This document shows, in pieces, positions 40,819-50,492 of a stretch of DNA of 64,000 nt (within the stretch, counting starts at the first letter, position 1; each line of letters opens with the position of its first letter). The DNA comes from Pseudarthrobacter sp. IC2-21 (GTDB lineage Bacteria > Actinomycetota > Actinomycetes > Actinomycetales > Micrococcaceae), in contig NZ_CP139145.1 of NCBI RefSeq assembly GCF_034048115.1, positions 3,224,001 through 3,288,000 of the forward strand, read 5' to 3'. The notes beneath the pieces are model-generated. The model was given only the letters and a program-made list of their open reading frames with translations, was not told the DNA's origin and ran no database searches. Made by a program: the position numbers and the translations under genes.

Positions 40819-42146
40819 GGGTTAACCCTAACTTTTTGTTGCGGATACCGCTGGTTCGTAGCCGATGGACTGTTGGACGTGGCCGGGACAAGGGATTCCA
40901 GGACGCGGATGACCCGGTCCTCAAAGCCCTTCGCCGCCGGGTCTGTCAGGTTAGCGAGCAGCCGCACCACAAAGCGCATCAGCACCGGAATCGGCATCCC
41001 GGTCCGCAGGGCGAGCTTCATGACAGCGGGCTTTCCGATCAGCGCGGCAAATGCCCGCCCCAGCGTGAAGTGCGATCCCCACTGATTGCGCACATAGTCC
41101 GCGTATCCGGCGAGGTGCGCGTCGGCGTCGTACGTTGGCCCCGCGGAAACAGAGCGCGCGGAGGCGTCAATGATGAACTCGGCGGCGAACCGCGCGGACT
41201 CCATGGCGTAGGAAATGCCCTCGCCGTTGAACGGGGACACCATGCCGCCGGCATCGCCCAGGAGCAGCAGGCCGGGCGAATAGTGCGGGGTGCGGTTGAA
41301 GCCCATGGGCAGCGCCGCGCCGCGGATTTCGCCCACCTGGTTCTCCGGGCTGAAGCCCCACTCGGCGGGCATGCCGGCGGTCCACTCGCGCAGGACCTGC
41401 TTGTAGTCCAGCTTGCCGAATTCCTTGGAGGAGTTCAGGATGCCCAGGCCGACGTTGGAGGTGCCGTCGCCGACGCCGAACACCCAGCCGTAGCCGGGAA
41501 GCAGTTTTCCGTCGCGGCCGGGGAGCTCCAGCCAGCCTTCCATCCAGTCGTCGTCGTGCCGGGGCGAGGTGAAGTAGGTGCGGACCGCGACGCCGAGGGG
41601 GCGGTCGTCGCGCTTCTGGATACCCAGCGACACTGCGGTTCGCGTGGAGTTGCCGTCCGCTGCGAGTACGACGTCGGCAATGAAGTCGCGCGTCTCCCCC
41701 GTCTTGCGTCCGGACTCGTCCAGGAGCGCTGCGCGGACGCCGGTCACCCGGCCGTCTTCGGACCGCAGGGCTTCCGTGACGCTGTGCCGTTCGAGGATTT
41801 CGGCGCCGGCGGCCTGGGCGTGCCGGGCCAATTCCTCGTCAAAGCCCAGCCGGGTGCGGATGAGGCCGTACCCCGGGAAGTCGGAAACCTCGGGCCAGGG
41901 CAGCTCGATGGTCCGTCCGCCGGCAATGAGCCGCAGGCCCTTGTTGCGGCGCCAGCCCTCCGATTCGGGGTGCGGCAGGCCGAGCTTCTGGATTTCGCGG
42001 ACGGCACGCGGGGTAAGGCCGTCGCCGCAGACCTTCTCGCGCGGGAAGCTGGTCTTTTCCAGGACGGTCACACTGATGCCTGCCTTGGCAAGGTAGTAGG
42101 CAGCGGTGGAGCCGGCCGGCCCGGCGCCGACAATAAGTACGTTCAC
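40815..42146 (-). CDS. menJ: Geranylgeranyl-reductase family flavoprotein, probable menaquinone reductase
   Basis: 443-residue FAD oxidoreductase. It opens with VLIVGAGPAGSTAAYYLAKAG, has the KVCGDGLTPRA substrate-loop signature and FAD-binding GDAGGMVSPFNGEGI near residue 290. In mycobacteria the homologue next to a prenyl synthase and menaquinone methyltransferase is MenJ, which saturates one isoprene unit of menaquinone-9. The same gene order here supports this role. GTG 42146, 5 bp after the menG stop, is the start; the long upstream extension is menG shadow. Confidence 0.88.
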   Translation of the reverse strand: MNVLIVGAGPAGSTAAYYLAKAGISVTVLEKTSFPREKVCGDGLTPRAVREIQKLGLPHPESEGWRRNKGLRLIAGGRTIELPWPEVSDFPGYGLIRTRLGFDEELARHAQAAGAEILERHSVTEALRSEDGRVTGVRAALLDESGRKTGETRDFIADVVLAADGNSTRTAVSLGIQKRDDRPLGVAVRTYFTSPRHDDDWMEGWLELPGRDGKLLPGYGWVFGVGDGTSNVGLGILNSSKEFGKLDYKQVLREWTAGMPAEWGFSPENQVGEIRGAALPMGFNRTPHYSPGLLLLGDAGGMVSPFNGEGISYAMESARFAAEFIIDASARSVSAGPTYDADAHLAGYADYVRNQWGSHFTLGRAFAALIGKPAVMKLALRTGMPIPVLMRFVVRLLANLTDPAAKGFEDRVIRVLESLVPATSNSPSATNQRYPQQKVRVNP

Positions 42147-42151
42147 AGGTA

Positions 42152-42928
42152 TCAGCGGGTGATGTTGCGGCGCAGCTTGGCCACGGGGCCCTTGTGCGCG
42201 GCGATGGCGGCAGCACTGCCGTCGGGAGTTGATTCGAGCGGCTTGGTTGCCCGGTGCACGGCCACAATCCCGCCGGTCAGGTTGCGGTAGGTAACCTTTT
42301 CCCAGCCCGATTCCTCCAGCCATGCAGCCAGATGGTCCTGGTCCGGCCAGGCGCGGATGGACTCGGCGAGGTAAACATACGCGTCCGGGTTGGAGGCAAC
42401 CTTCACGGCGATGGCGGGAAGGGCACGCATGAGGTATTCGGTATACATCGTGCGCCACAGCGGGACTACGGGCGCCGAGAACTCGGCGATGACAAGCTTG
42501 CCGCCGGGCTTGGTGACGCGCAGCATTTCGGCCAGCGCCTTCTTGGGCTCGTTGACGTTGCGCAGCCCGAAGGAGATGGTGCTCGCGTCGAAGCTGTTGT
42601 CAGCGAAGGGCAGGTTGGTGGCGTCACCGGCAACGAAGTTGATGTCCGGGCGGCGGCGTTTGCCGACCTTCAGCATGCCGAGGGAGAAGTCACAGGCCAC
42701 GACGTCTATTCCCGCGTCGGCATACGGCTCGCTGGAGGTCCCGGTTCCGGCTGCCAGGTCGAGTACCCGCTGGCCGGCTTTGGCGTCCACCGCGTCGACC
42801 ACGATCTTGCGCCAGCGACGAGTCTGGCCCATCGACAGGACGTCGTTGACGACGTCGTACTTCGGCGCGACGTCGTCAAACATCGTGGCTACTTCGTCCG
42901 GACGCTTTTCCAAGGATGCTCGGTTCAC
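42152..42928 (-). CDS. menG: Demethylmenaquinone methyltransferase
   Basis: 258-residue SAM methyltransferase of the UbiE/MenG family, making menaquinone from demethylmenaquinone. Marks are [24 protein letters not shown] near the N-terminus, the SAM site [12 protein letters not shown] and ISFGLRNV, typical of UbiE. GTG 42928 is the start. It follows the dehydrogenase gene by only 12 bp and precedes menJ by 5 bp, so it lies inside a five-gene run on the minus strand. Confidence 0.94.
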   Translation of the reverse strand: MNRASLEKRPDEVATMFDDVAPKYDVVNDVLSMGQTRRWRKIVVDAVDAKAGQRVLDLAAGTGTSSEPYADAGIDVVACDFSLGMLKVGKRRRPDINFVAGDATNLPFADNSFDASTISFGLRNVNEPKKALAEMLRVTKPGGKLVIAEFSAPVVPLWRTMYTEYLMRALPAIAVKVASNPDAYVYLAESIRAWPDQDHLAAWLEESGWEKVTYRNLTGGIVAVHRATKPLESTPDGSAAAIAAHKGPVAKLRRNITR

Positions 42929-42940
42929 TATGACATTGTC

Positions 42941-43957
42941 TCAGACAAACCTCAGGAGGACTTTCGACGAGCCGGTCCCCCGGTCCGACGCCACCGCAAA
43001 CGCCTCGGAGACGTCGCCGGCGTCGAATGTGTGGGTCAGCAGAGGTTCCACGTCCAGCCCGTCGGCCAGGTAGGCAAGGGCATCGTCCAGTTCGTCCGCA
43101 AAGCGGAAGGTTCCGCGGTAGTCAATCTCACGGAAGACCAGCGCGGCAAGCTCGGTGGTCACCGGCCCGGCGGGCAGGTTGCCCACCTGGACCACGGTGC
43201 CGCCACGGCGTACGGACGCCAGGACGCCGCCCAGGGCGCCGGGGGCGCCTGAGGCCTCGAACGCCACGTCCACGTCAGGGAGCCGGGCACCGGAACCCAC
43301 CAGCACCACACGGTCGGCCCCCATGCGCTTCGCGATCGCCAAGGATGTTTCGGACAGGTCGCTGGCCACGACGGAGGCAGCACCGGCACGGCAGGCTGCC
43401 GCCACCACCAAGGCACCGATGGGCCCGGCACCGTTGACCAGGACGTCCTTGCCGGCCAGGCTGCCTGCCCGGCCCACCGCGTGGATCGCCACGGCGAGCG
43501 GTTCCGCGACGGCGGCATGGCGTGTGCTGACGCCCGCAGGCAACCGCCGAAGCTGCCTAGCCGGGACGGCCTTCCGCGATGCGAAGGCACCGTCTGTGTG
43601 GGGCCGGTGCGCGGCACTGCCGTAGTAGGTGACCTGCGGGCACAGGTTGGTGCGGCCGGCCAGGCAGTCCGCGCATTCACCGCAGAACACGGCGGGGTGG
43701 ACCGTCACGGCATCGCCAACTGCGAAGTCCGCCACCCCCTCGCCGAGCCTGGAGATCCGGCCGGCCACCTCGTGTCCGAGCACCATGGGGTCTGCCAGGA
43801 TGCTGAGTCCGGAAGCGCCATGGCTGACGTAGTGCAGGTCCGAGCCGCAGATTCCGCCGTATTCGACGTCGATAATCACCGAGCCGGCCGGGCACTCCGG
43901 GTCGGGACGATCCTCAAGACGCAGGTCTCCGGCGGAATGGACCACTACTGCTTTCAT
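42941..43957 (-). CDS. Zinc-dependent polyol/L-idonate 5-dehydrogenase-like protein
   Basis: 338-residue medium-chain dehydrogenase. Catalytic zinc ligands are in GGICGSDLHYV and LGHEVAGR. Structural zinc cysteines are in CGECADCLAGRTNLC, and the NAD site in VNGAGPIGALVV. The opening GICGSDLHYVSHGASG closely resembles L-idonate 5-dehydrogenase, so idonate or a related polyol/sugar acid is the likely substrate. ATG 43957 overlaps the transporter stop by 4 bp, so the two should work together. Confidence 0.87.
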   Translation of the reverse strand: MKAVVVHSAGDLRLEDRPDPECPAGSVIIDVEYGGICGSDLHYVSHGASGLSILADPMVLGHEVAGRISRLGEGVADFAVGDAVTVHPAVFCGECADCLAGRTNLCPQVTYYGSAAHRPHTDGAFASRKAVPARQLRRLPAGVSTRHAAVAEPLAVAIHAVGRAGSLAGKDVLVNGAGPIGALVVAAACRAGAASVVASDLSETSLAIAKRMGADRVVLVGSGARLPDVDVAFEASGAPGALGGVLASVRRGGTVVQVGNLPAGPVTTELAALVFREIDYRGTFRFADELDDALAYLADGLDVEPLLTHTFDAGDVSEAFAVASDRGTGSSKVLLRFV

Positions 43958-45336
43958 ACTGCGTCCTCCACGAGGGTCAGGTCCCGTCCCTTGGTTTCGG
44001 GGGCGAGGAATGTGGCCACGAAGGCGATGGCTGAGTAGAGGACCATCATTCCGGCGACGGGCCACCAGGAGTTGGTGAACAGGGCCAGCAGGCCTGCAGC
44101 GATGATGGGGGCCAGTCCGCCCGAGAGCACGCCGCCGATTTCCTTGGCCAAAGCCAGCTGGGTGTAGCGGTTGCGGGAGCCGAAGAGTTCGTTCACATAG
44201 GCAGACTGGACCGAGAACATGCCGAGCACGGAGATGGAGAGGCCGATGATCAGGGCCAGTGAGACCAGCAGCGGATCGCGGGTCTGCATCATCAGCAGGG
44301 CCGGGATGGCGAAGAGCATCTGGAAGCCGGACAGTGCGCGGTACATGGCGCGGCGCCCCACCTTGTCGGAAAGCCAGCCGGCGAGCGGGACCGTGGCGAA
44401 ACCGAGGAACGAGCCGATCAGCAGAGCGAACGTTCCCACGCTCTTGTCCATGCTCAGGCCGGTCACGATGTAGCCGATGAGGAAGGTCTGGATCATGGCC
44501 GAGTTGCCGGATTCGCCGATCCGCAGGGCCATCGCCAGGAAGAAGGCCTTGCCTTTGCGCTTGGACTTGGCGGCGGTGGGCGCGCCAACTGCAGACTGTC
44601 CGACGGTGGTGGAGTTCGCCGCGAAGGCGGCGGCAGCAGCGGCGTCGGCGGCGTCCAACTCCCGGGTGGCCTCGAAAACGGGGCTTTCCTTCAGGTTGCG
44701 GCGCATCCACAGCGCGTAGAGGGTGATGCCGATGCTGGCGATGAACGGCAGGCGCCAGCCCCAGCTCATGAGCGCTTCCTCCGGCAGCAGTGTCAGCAGG
44801 ACCCACAGGCCGGAGGCCAGCAGCGTGCCGGAGTTGGTGCCGAGGCAGACGAATGAAGCGATCAGGCCGCGCTTCTTCGGCGGCGCGTATTCAGCCAGCA
44901 TGACTGACGCGCCGGAAAGTTCGGCGCCGGCGCCGAAGCCCTGGGCCAGGCGCAGGACCACGAGCAGGATCGGCGCTGCGAGCCCGATCTGGGCGTAGCC
45001 GGGCAGGAACCCGATGAGCATCGTGGATATCCCCATCATCATGATGGTGATCACCAGGACCTTCTTGCGGCCCACGCGGTCGCCCATCCGTCCGAAGAAC
45101 CAGGCGCCGACCGGGCGGGCCAGGAAGCCGACGCCATAGGTGATGAAAGCGACCAGCAGTCCCACGACGGGGTCGAAGTTGGGGAAGAAGATTTTGGGGA
45201 AGATGATGGCTGCTGCCAGCGAGTAGAGCTGGAAGTCCATATACTCCATGGCTGTTCCGAGCCAGCCGGATACTGCTGTCCTGATGAGGTCTTTGGATGA
45301 GCGCTGGGTGGCGCCGACCTGGATTGCTGCCGTCAT
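43954..45336 (-). CDS. MFS transporter, metabolite:H+ symporter family
   Basis: 460-residue 12-helix transporter of the MHS family (shikimate, citrate and alpha-ketoglutarate permease type). The pattern includes GTAMEYMDFQLYSLAAAIIF, GRMGDRVGRKKVL, RLAQGFGAGAELSGASVMLAEYAPPKKRG, and a long central loop with Ala-rich sequence. It probably imports the organic or sugar acid oxidised by the overlapping dehydrogenase gene. The GntR regulator is divergent, with a clean operator-like dyad between them. Confidence 0.9.
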   Translation of the reverse strand: MTAAIQVGATQRSSKDLIRTAVSGWLGTAMEYMDFQLYSLAAAIIFPKIFFPNFDPVVGLLVAFITYGVGFLARPVGAWFFGRMGDRVGRKKVLVITIMMMGISTMLIGFLPGYAQIGLAAPILLVVLRLAQGFGAGAELSGASVMLAEYAPPKKRGLIASFVCLGTNSGTLLASGLWVLLTLLPEEALMSWGWRLPFIASIGITLYALWMRRNLKESPVFEATRELDAADAAAAAAFAANSTTVGQSAVGAPTAAKSKRKGKAFFLAMALRIGESGNSAMIQTFLIGYIVTGLSMDKSVGTFALLIGSFLGFATVPLAGWLSDKVGRRAMYRALSGFQMLFAIPALLMMQTRDPLLVSLALIIGLSISVLGMFSVQSAYVNELFGSRNRYTQLALAKEIGGVLSGGLAPIIAAGLLALFTNSWWPVAGMMVLYSAIAFVATFLAPETKGRDLTLVEDAV

Positions 45337-45405
45337 GAACCCCTCTGTTCTACGGGTCTGGCCGGATGCACAGCTTCAATGATGCGGCATGGGCGAGACG
45401 TTTTT

Positions 45406-45425
45406 TTGTTCCCACATTGGAACAA
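45406..45425. promoter_or_regulatory. Candidate GntR operator TTGTTCC-N6-GGAACAA
   Basis: Perfect 7-bp inverted repeat around CACATT, 70 bp upstream of the MHS transporter and in the shared divergent region with gntR. Form and place fit a repressor site for the GntR protein at 45535. Confidence 0.6.
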
Positions 45426-45534
45426 CGACTGCCATTCAAGCACTGCCATACCAGTGTGTCAAGAGGTGTCTGGCAGCCTTCGGGGGCTCCGGACTGAAGG
45501 CGCCGTAGCCCGTCAGCCCGGCTAATGTTGAGGC

Positions 45535-46248
45535 ATGGCCGCCACCGACAGCACCCCGCGCATCTCTGCCAGGATGATGGCGTATGCGCAGATCCGTGAG
45601 CGCATCATCTCCGGCGAGGATGCGCCCGGCACCCTTCTCTCCGAGAACGAGCTTGCCCACCACCTGGGCACCAGCCGCCAGCCGATCCGCGAGGCGCTGA
45701 TGCTGATCGCGCAGGAAGGGCTGGTGGAGATCCGCCCGCAGAGCGGCACGTACGTGACTTATCTGGACCCCGATACGGTGGCCCAGGCCCAGTTCATCCG
45801 CGAAGCCATCGAGGTAGCGTCGCTGGCTGACTGCGCCAACAAAATCACGCCCGATGCCGCCGCCGCGCTCTACGAACTGCTGGACAGGCAGGACGCGTGC
45901 ACCAGCCGCGAGGAGTTCTATCCGCTGGACGAGGACTTCCACCGCACCCTGCTTGCCCTTGCCGGCCATGAAACAGCGTGGGCCACCGTCTCCAACGCCA
46001 AGGGCCATCTGGACCGCGCCCGCTACCTGGGACTGAGCGGCTACCGCGGCATCACGGAATACGCTGCAGACCACCGTCAGGTGCTTGACGCGCTCCTGGC
46101 CGGGGACCTGCCGGCCGCTCAGGATTGCCTGCGCAGTCACCTGCGCTTCATTCTGGATGATGTCCGGAGCATGCGCGCGTCGCGGCCGGAGCTGTTCTCG
46201 GCCCCTGCCGTGCCGGAACGCCGGACGGGCAGGCCGGCCCGGGTCTGA
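45535..46248 (+). CDS. GntR-family regulator (FCD domain)
   Basis: 237-residue regulator. The winged helix-turn-helix contains GTLLSENELAHHLGTSRQPIREALMLIAQEGLVEIRPQSGTYV (about 25-75). The FCD ligand domain has DEDFHRTLLALAGH and the DHRQVLDALLAGD histidine. It is divergent from the MHS transporter/dehydrogenase pair and probably represses it until the sugar acid appears. A -10-like TAATGT lies six bases before the ATG and there is no Shine-Dalgarno, so the transcript is probably leaderless. Confidence 0.9.
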   Translation: MAATDSTPRISARMMAYAQIRERIISGEDAPGTLLSENELAHHLGTSRQPIREALMLIAQEGLVEIRPQSGTYVTYLDPDTVAQAQFIREAIEVASLADCANKITPDAAAALYELLDRQDACTSREEFYPLDEDFHRTLLALAGHETAWATVSNAKGHLDRARYLGLSGYRGITEYAADHRQVLDALLAGDLPAAQDCLRSHLRFILDDVRSMRASRPELFSAPAVPERRTGRPARV

Positions 46249-46358
46249 GGGCCGAGGCTCCCCCGAGCCGGGTCCAGGGCCGGCTTGGGACCGGGTCCAG
46301 GGCGTTCCGGCAGGGCCGACACAGCCCGCATCGGCCGCCAGAGTACTGTTGTCTCATC

Positions 46359-47732
46359 ATGACGAGCACGTTCCGCACCCTCACGGTCCCCCTGGATGGC
46401 AACGCGTCTGCCGGCGGCCTTCCGCAGTTCCTGGTCCGGGACGATGTCCTCTGCTGGACCCGCCGCGAAGCCGGCCTCGTGGGCTTCGGCGAGATCACCC
46501 GTTTCACCGCAACCGGCCCGGAGCGCTTCCTCGAGGCCGACATCTGGTGGCGCCACCTCGTCCTCGAGGCAGATATCACCGACTCGGTTGTCCTGCCGGG
46601 CACCGGCCCGGTCGCCTTCGGCTCCTTCGCCTTCTCCAAAAAGTCCGCCCACGAATCGCGCCTGATCGTTCCGGAGATCGTGGTGGGCGTCCGCGACGGC
46701 CAGTACTGGCTCACGCAGTTAACCCTCGACGACGGCGAACTCACCAGGGAGGGCGCCCTCGCCGCCCTGGACCGCTGGCTCAGTGGTGGCAGCACCGCCC
46801 CCGCCCCCGCTGCGGCGGGCGGCACCCCCGGCGAGGTCCCCGCACCGGCGGGTGGCGCCGTCGTCCGTCCTGTGCCGCTGGCTGCCGGGGCCACCATGCA
46901 TACAGGGTCGCTGAGCGAGGAAGACTGGATGGCCGCCGTGACGGCCGGAGTGGCGGAAATCCGCACCGGGGCGCTGGAGAAGCTGGTGCTGGCGCGCGAC
47001 ATTGTGGCCACCGTTCCGTCGGGCGTGAACGCGGCAAAGGTGCTGCGTGAACTCGCCGTCCGCTACCGGGAATGCTGGACGTACGGGGTGGACGGGCTGG
47101 TGGGCGCAACGCCGGAGATGCTGATTCAGGTGGAGGGCCGCACCGCCCAGGCGCGTGTTTTGGCCGGCACGCTGGACCGCCGTGACGCGCACGGCGAGGA
47201 CGGACTTCCGATGGAGTACGCCGAGCGTGTGCTGGCCGGCTCGGAGAAGCAGCGGCACGAACACGAGATCGCGATCCAGTCGCTGACCTCGCAACTGGCG
47301 CCGTTTTCCGAGGCCATGAACGCCCACGACGAACCCTTCATCCTTGAACTGCCCAACGTCTGGCATCTGGCCTCGGACGTGAAAGCCGAGCTCACCGAGG
47401 TGGAGGGCCACGTGCCCACCTCCCTTGCGCTGATCAACGCGCTGCATCCGACGGCCGCGGTCTGCGGCACCCCCACGGAGGTAGCCGGGGCGCTGATCCG
47501 CAAGCTGGAGCATCTGGACCGCGGACCGTATGCGGGCCCGGTGGGCTGGCTGGATGCGGCCGGCAACGGTGAATGGGGCATCGCGCTGCGCGGGGCGGTC
47601 ATCGAGGACCCGCATACCGTGAGGTTATATGCCGGCTGTGGAATTGTTGACGGCTCGCTGCCGGAGGCCGAACTGGCCGAGACGTGGGCGAAATTCCGGC
47701 CCATGCTGGAGTCGCTGGGCATCGCCAACTAG
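46359..47732 (+). CDS. menF: Isochorismate synthase
   Basis: 457-residue chorismate-binding enzyme converting chorismate to isochorismate, first step toward menaquinone. The family core is seen in LEKLVLARDIVA, VGATPEMLI, RVLAGTLDRR, SEKQRHEHEIAI, LHPTAAVCGTP and GPYAGPVGW. A low-complexity Ala/Pro-rich insertion (about 145-170) separates N- and C-terminal halves. Siderophore synthesis is the alternative, but menD and menC lie in the same region. Its TAG stop lies inside a family B inverted repeat. Confidence 0.92.
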   Translation: MTSTFRTLTVPLDGNASAGGLPQFLVRDDVLCWTRREAGLVGFGEITRFTATGPERFLEADIWWRHLVLEADITDSVVLPGTGPVAFGSFAFSKKSAHESRLIVPEIVVGVRDGQYWLTQLTLDDGELTREGALAALDRWLSGGSTAPAPAAAGGTPGEVPAPAGGAVVRPVPLAAGATMHTGSLSEEDWMAAVTAGVAEIRTGALEKLVLARDIVATVPSGVNAAKVLRELAVRYRECWTYGVDGLVGATPEMLIQVEGRTAQARVLAGTLDRRDAHGEDGLPMEYAERVLAGSEKQRHEHEIAIQSLTSQLAPFSEAMNAHDEPFILELPNVWHLASDVKAELTEVEGHVPTSLALINALHPTAAVCGTPTEVAGALIRKLEHLDRGPYAGPVGWLDAAGNGEWGIALRGAVIEDPHTVRLYAGCGIVDGSLPEAELAETWAKFRPMLESLGIAN

Positions 47733-47786
47733 GTAGCGCTAAGTGTCGTTTTGGGGGCTCAAAACGACACTTAGCGCTACCTACTT
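47727..47786. repeat. Family B intergenic inverted repeat, copy 2
   Basis: 26-bp arms (47727-47752 and 47761-47786) pair at 25 of 26 positions around an 8-bp GGGGGCTC loop. The arms contain AGGTAGCGCTA and AGTGTCGTTTT. The menF stop codon lies in the left arm. It matches the copy at 23963-24028 including the GGGCTC centre. Confidence 0.9.
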
Positions 47787-47819
47787 GGGCGGGGGGTCCG
47801 GGATTCCGGACACCCGCCC
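47787..47819 (+). terminator. GC-rich hairpin after menF
   Basis: GGGCGGGGGGTCCGG (47787-47801) pairs with CCGGACACCCGCCC (47806-47819) with one small imperfection and a GATT loop. It directly follows the family B repeat. Together they form a double terminator before the ABC transporter promoter. Confidence 0.7.
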
Positions 47820-47957
47820 GCTTGGGACGCTTGCACTGGGCTCCGAAATAGTTATCCAATAGTAAAACTTAGTTTCGTGTGATGCACATCTCTCATTCGG
47901 CGATACACTATGAACCGATTTAGTACCGCATACCCCTGCAACAAAAGGTTAATAAAC

Positions 47958-48758
47958 ATGCAGCTCAAGTCCCTGGCCCAGGCCAAAATCGCCGCCAAGG
48001 CAGCAGCAATCCTCGCCGCCGGCGCCCTCACCCTCACTGCCTGCGGCGGCACCTCCGCCCCGGCAGCCTCGGAGGGCGGCGTCCAGCTCATCAACGCCGG
48101 CAAGCTCACTGTCTGCTCCGACGTCCCCTACGAACCGTTCGAATTCCAGAAGGACGGCCAGATCGTCGGCTTCGACGTGGACATCGCCAAGGAAGTCGCC
48201 AAGGACCTCAACGCCGAACTGAGCATCGTGGACAGCTCCTTCGAAGCCATCGAGACCGGAACCGCCCTGACCGGCTGCGACGTCTCCATCTCTTCGGTTT
48301 CCATCACGGACGTCCGCAAGTCCGTGATGGACTTCTCCAACCCGTACATGGATGACGACCTCACGCTGGCCGCCACCACGGCGTCCGGAATCACGGACAT
48401 CAACAGCGCCAAGGGCAAGAAGGTCGGCGTCCAGCAGGCCACCACCGGCGCCAAGTACGCGTCAGAAAAGGGCATCGACGCACAGCAGTTCGAGGACAGC
48501 GGCCTCCTTGTCCAGGCCCTCCAGGCCGGCACCATTGACGCCGCCCTGGGCAACCAGTCGGTCCTCGGCTACGCCATCAAGGACGATCCCAAGTTCAAGC
48601 GCGTCGAGAACTACGCCACGGGCGAGAAGCTGGGCATCGCCATCAAGAAGGGCAACACTGCCATGGCGGACAAGGTCAACGGAACCCTGAAGCGCCTGAC
48701 GGATGACGGCACGCTGAAGAAGTTCCAAACCACCTGGTTCGGCGAAGCCGCCAAGTAA
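47958..48758 (+). CDS. Amino-acid ABC transporter substrate-binding lipoprotein
   Basis: 266-residue family-3 solute-binding protein. The signal peptide ends in LTAC-G (lipidated Cys29). The mature protein shows KLTVCSDVPYEPFEF, VGFDVDIAKEVAKDL, SVSITDVRKSVMDFSNPY (the family signature region) and VGVQQATTGAKYA. It is first gene of a polar-amino-acid importer; glutamate, glutamine or cystine-type substrates are possible. ATG 47958 with AAAGG upstream is preferred to the longer frame. An AT-rich promoter region lies at about 47845-47930. Confidence 0.92.
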   Translation: MQLKSLAQAKIAAKAAAILAAGALTLTACGGTSAPAASEGGVQLINAGKLTVCSDVPYEPFEFQKDGQIVGFDVDIAKEVAKDLNAELSIVDSSFEAIETGTALTGCDVSISSVSITDVRKSVMDFSNPYMDDDLTLAATTASGITDINSAKGKKVGVQQATTGAKYASEKGIDAQQFEDSGLLVQALQAGTIDAALGNQSVLGYAIKDDPKFKRVENYATGEKLGIAIKKGNTAMADKVNGTLKRLTDDGTLKKFQTTWFGEAAK

Positions 48759-48846
48759 AGTTCTCGGACAGAGACCTTCACAGACCTGAGAACTACGCCG
48801 CTGGGGCCCCTGATGAGCTGCACCGCAGCCCGTCCGGGGCCTCAGC
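48759..48846 (+). terminator. Two hairpins between binding protein and permease (attenuator-like)
   Basis: AGTTCTC / GAGAACT (48759-48765 and 48788-48794), then GCTGGGGCCCC / GGGGCCTCAGC (48800-48810 and 48836-48846, one mismatch). Such structures after a binding-protein gene often stabilise its mRNA and reduce read-through into the membrane genes. Confidence 0.65.
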
Positions 48847-48870
48847 CACGCAAATGAATGTGAGCACCCT

Positions 48871-49662
48871 ATGGCAATGACCGCACGTCAACGGGCCAGA
48901 GTGAGCCTGTATGTCCAGATTGGCATCTTTGTTGTGGCCGTGGCCGCGCTGGTCCTGGCCACCGACTGGAAGACCATCGGCACCAGCGTTTTCAACTTCG
49001 GCAAGATCGGCCCGATGTTCCCGGACATCTTCCTGGTGGGCCTCAAAAACACCCTGATTTACACGTTCCTGGGCTTTGTGGTGGGCCTCTCGGGCGGCCT
49101 GCTGCTGGCCCTGATGAAGCTCTCCAGCTTCCCGCTGTACCGCTGGATCGCCACCGGTTACATCGAGTTCTTCCGCGGCGTGCCGGCGCTGCTGGTGTTC
49201 ATTGCCTTCGGCTACGGTGTTCCGCTGGCGTTCGGCGTCCAGTGGAACGTGACCCTGATCGTCATGATCTCGCTGGGTATGGTCGCGTCGGCATATATCG
49301 CTGAAACCCTCCGCGCCGGCCTGCAGGCGGTGCCGAAGGGCCAGCTGGAAGCTGCCCGGTCGCTCGGCATGCCCCAGTGGCGGGCGATGGTTTCCATCGT
49401 CATTCCGCAGGCGTTCAAAATTGTGCTCCCGCCGCTGACCAACGAGGTCATCCTGCTGACTAAGGACTCCTCGCTGATCTACGTCCTGGGCCTGACCGCC
49501 TCCCAGTATGAACTGACCAAGTTCGGCCGCGACGGCATCTCCAGCCTCGGTGCCGGCCTCACGCCGCTCCTGGTGGCGGGCGCCTTCTACCTGGTCATCA
49601 CCATCCCGCTGAGCCTCCTGGCCCGGAAGTTCGAAAGCCGCTCCGCGCGGACCAAGCGATAG
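48871..49662 (+). CDS. Amino-acid ABC transporter permease
   Basis: 263-residue permease of the HisM/GlnP family. It has about five helices and the conserved [21 protein letters not shown] segment. The EAA loop [24 protein letters not shown] (about 150-173) is the ATPase contact. A single permease gene implies a homodimer. It is the second gene of the importer, 112 bp after the binding protein, with a structured intercistronic region. Confidence 0.93.
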   Translation: MAMTARQRARVSLYVQIGIFVVAVAALVLATDWKTIGTSVFNFGKIGPMFPDIFLVGLKNTLIYTFLGFVVGLSGGLLLALMKLSSFPLYRWIATGYIEFFRGVPALLVFIAFGYGVPLAFGVQWNVTLIVMISLGMVASAYIAETLRAGLQAVPKGQLEAARSLGMPQWRAMVSIVIPQAFKIVLPPLTNEVILLTKDSSLIYVLGLTASQYELTKFGRDGISSLGAGLTPLLVAGAFYLVITIPLSLLARKFESRSARTKR

Positions 49663-49673
49663 GCAGGGAAGCC

Positions 49674-50477
49674 ATGAACGACGTCGTAAATTCCTCCTCC
49701 GGCAGCACCAGCACCATCCATGCAGCCGGGGTTTCCATCAAAGACCTGCGCAAATCCTATGGGTCCAACGAGGTCCTCAAAGGCATCAGCCTGAACGTGG
49801 CGCCGGGCGAGGTGGTGTGCCTGATCGGGCCCTCCGGCTCCGGCAAGTCCACGCTCCTGCGCTGCGTCAACCTCCTGGAACAGCCCAATGAGGGCGCCAT
49901 TCACGTGGGCGGCTTCGAAGCCACTGACCCCGACGTGGACATCGATAAGATGCGCCGCAAGGTGGGCATGGTGTTCCAGCAGTTCAACCTGTTCCCGCAC
50001 CTGAACGCCACGGCGAACTGCACCATCGCCCAGACCAAGGTCCTGAAGCGTTCCCAGGAAGAGGCCAACAAGGTGGCCAAGCACAACCTGGAGCGCGTGG
50101 GACTGGGCCACCTGGCCGACCGTTTCCCGGACCAGCTGTCCGGCGGCCAGCAGCAGCGTGTGGCGATTGCCCGCGCGCTGAGCATGGACCCGGAGCTGAT
50201 GCTCTTCGATGAGCCCACCTCCGCGCTGGACCCCGAGACCGTGGGCGATGTCCTCTCGGTCATGCGGAACCTGGCCAAGGAAGGCATGACCATGCTGGTG
50301 GTCACGCACGAGATGGGCTTTGCCCGCGAAGTGGCGGACCGTGTGGTGTTCATGGATGGCGGCGTGGTGGTTGAGGAAGGCGTGGCCGAGCAGGTCATTT
50401 CCGCTCCCACCCAGGCCCGCACCAAGGAATTCCTTCGCCGCGTCCTGGATCCGACCCACATCGAGATCGAAGAGTAG
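49674..50477 (+). CDS. Amino-acid ABC transporter ATP-binding protein
   Basis: 267-residue ATPase of the GlnQ/HisP family. It has Walker [10 protein letters not shown] (about 54-62), Q-loop [11 protein letters not shown], signature [15 protein letters not shown], Walker [14 protein letters not shown] and H-loop VVTHEM. It begins 11 bp after the permease. A Ser/Thr-rich N-terminal extension of about 20 residues precedes the core. The gene is convergent with menD across 15 bp. Confidence 0.95.
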   Translation: MNDVVNSSSGSTSTIHAAGVSIKDLRKSYGSNEVLKGISLNVAPGEVVCLIGPSGSGKSTLLRCVNLLEQPNEGAIHVGGFEATDPDVDIDKMRRKVGMVFQQFNLFPHLNATANCTIAQTKVLKRSQEEANKVAKHNLERVGLGHLADRFPDQLSGGQQQRVAIARALSMDPELMLFDEPTSALDPETVGDVLSVMRNLAKEGMTMLVVTHEMGFAREVADRVVFMDGGVVVEEGVAEQVISAPTQARTKEFLRRVLDPTHIEIEE

Positions 50478-50492
50478 GCCGGGAGTCGCGAG

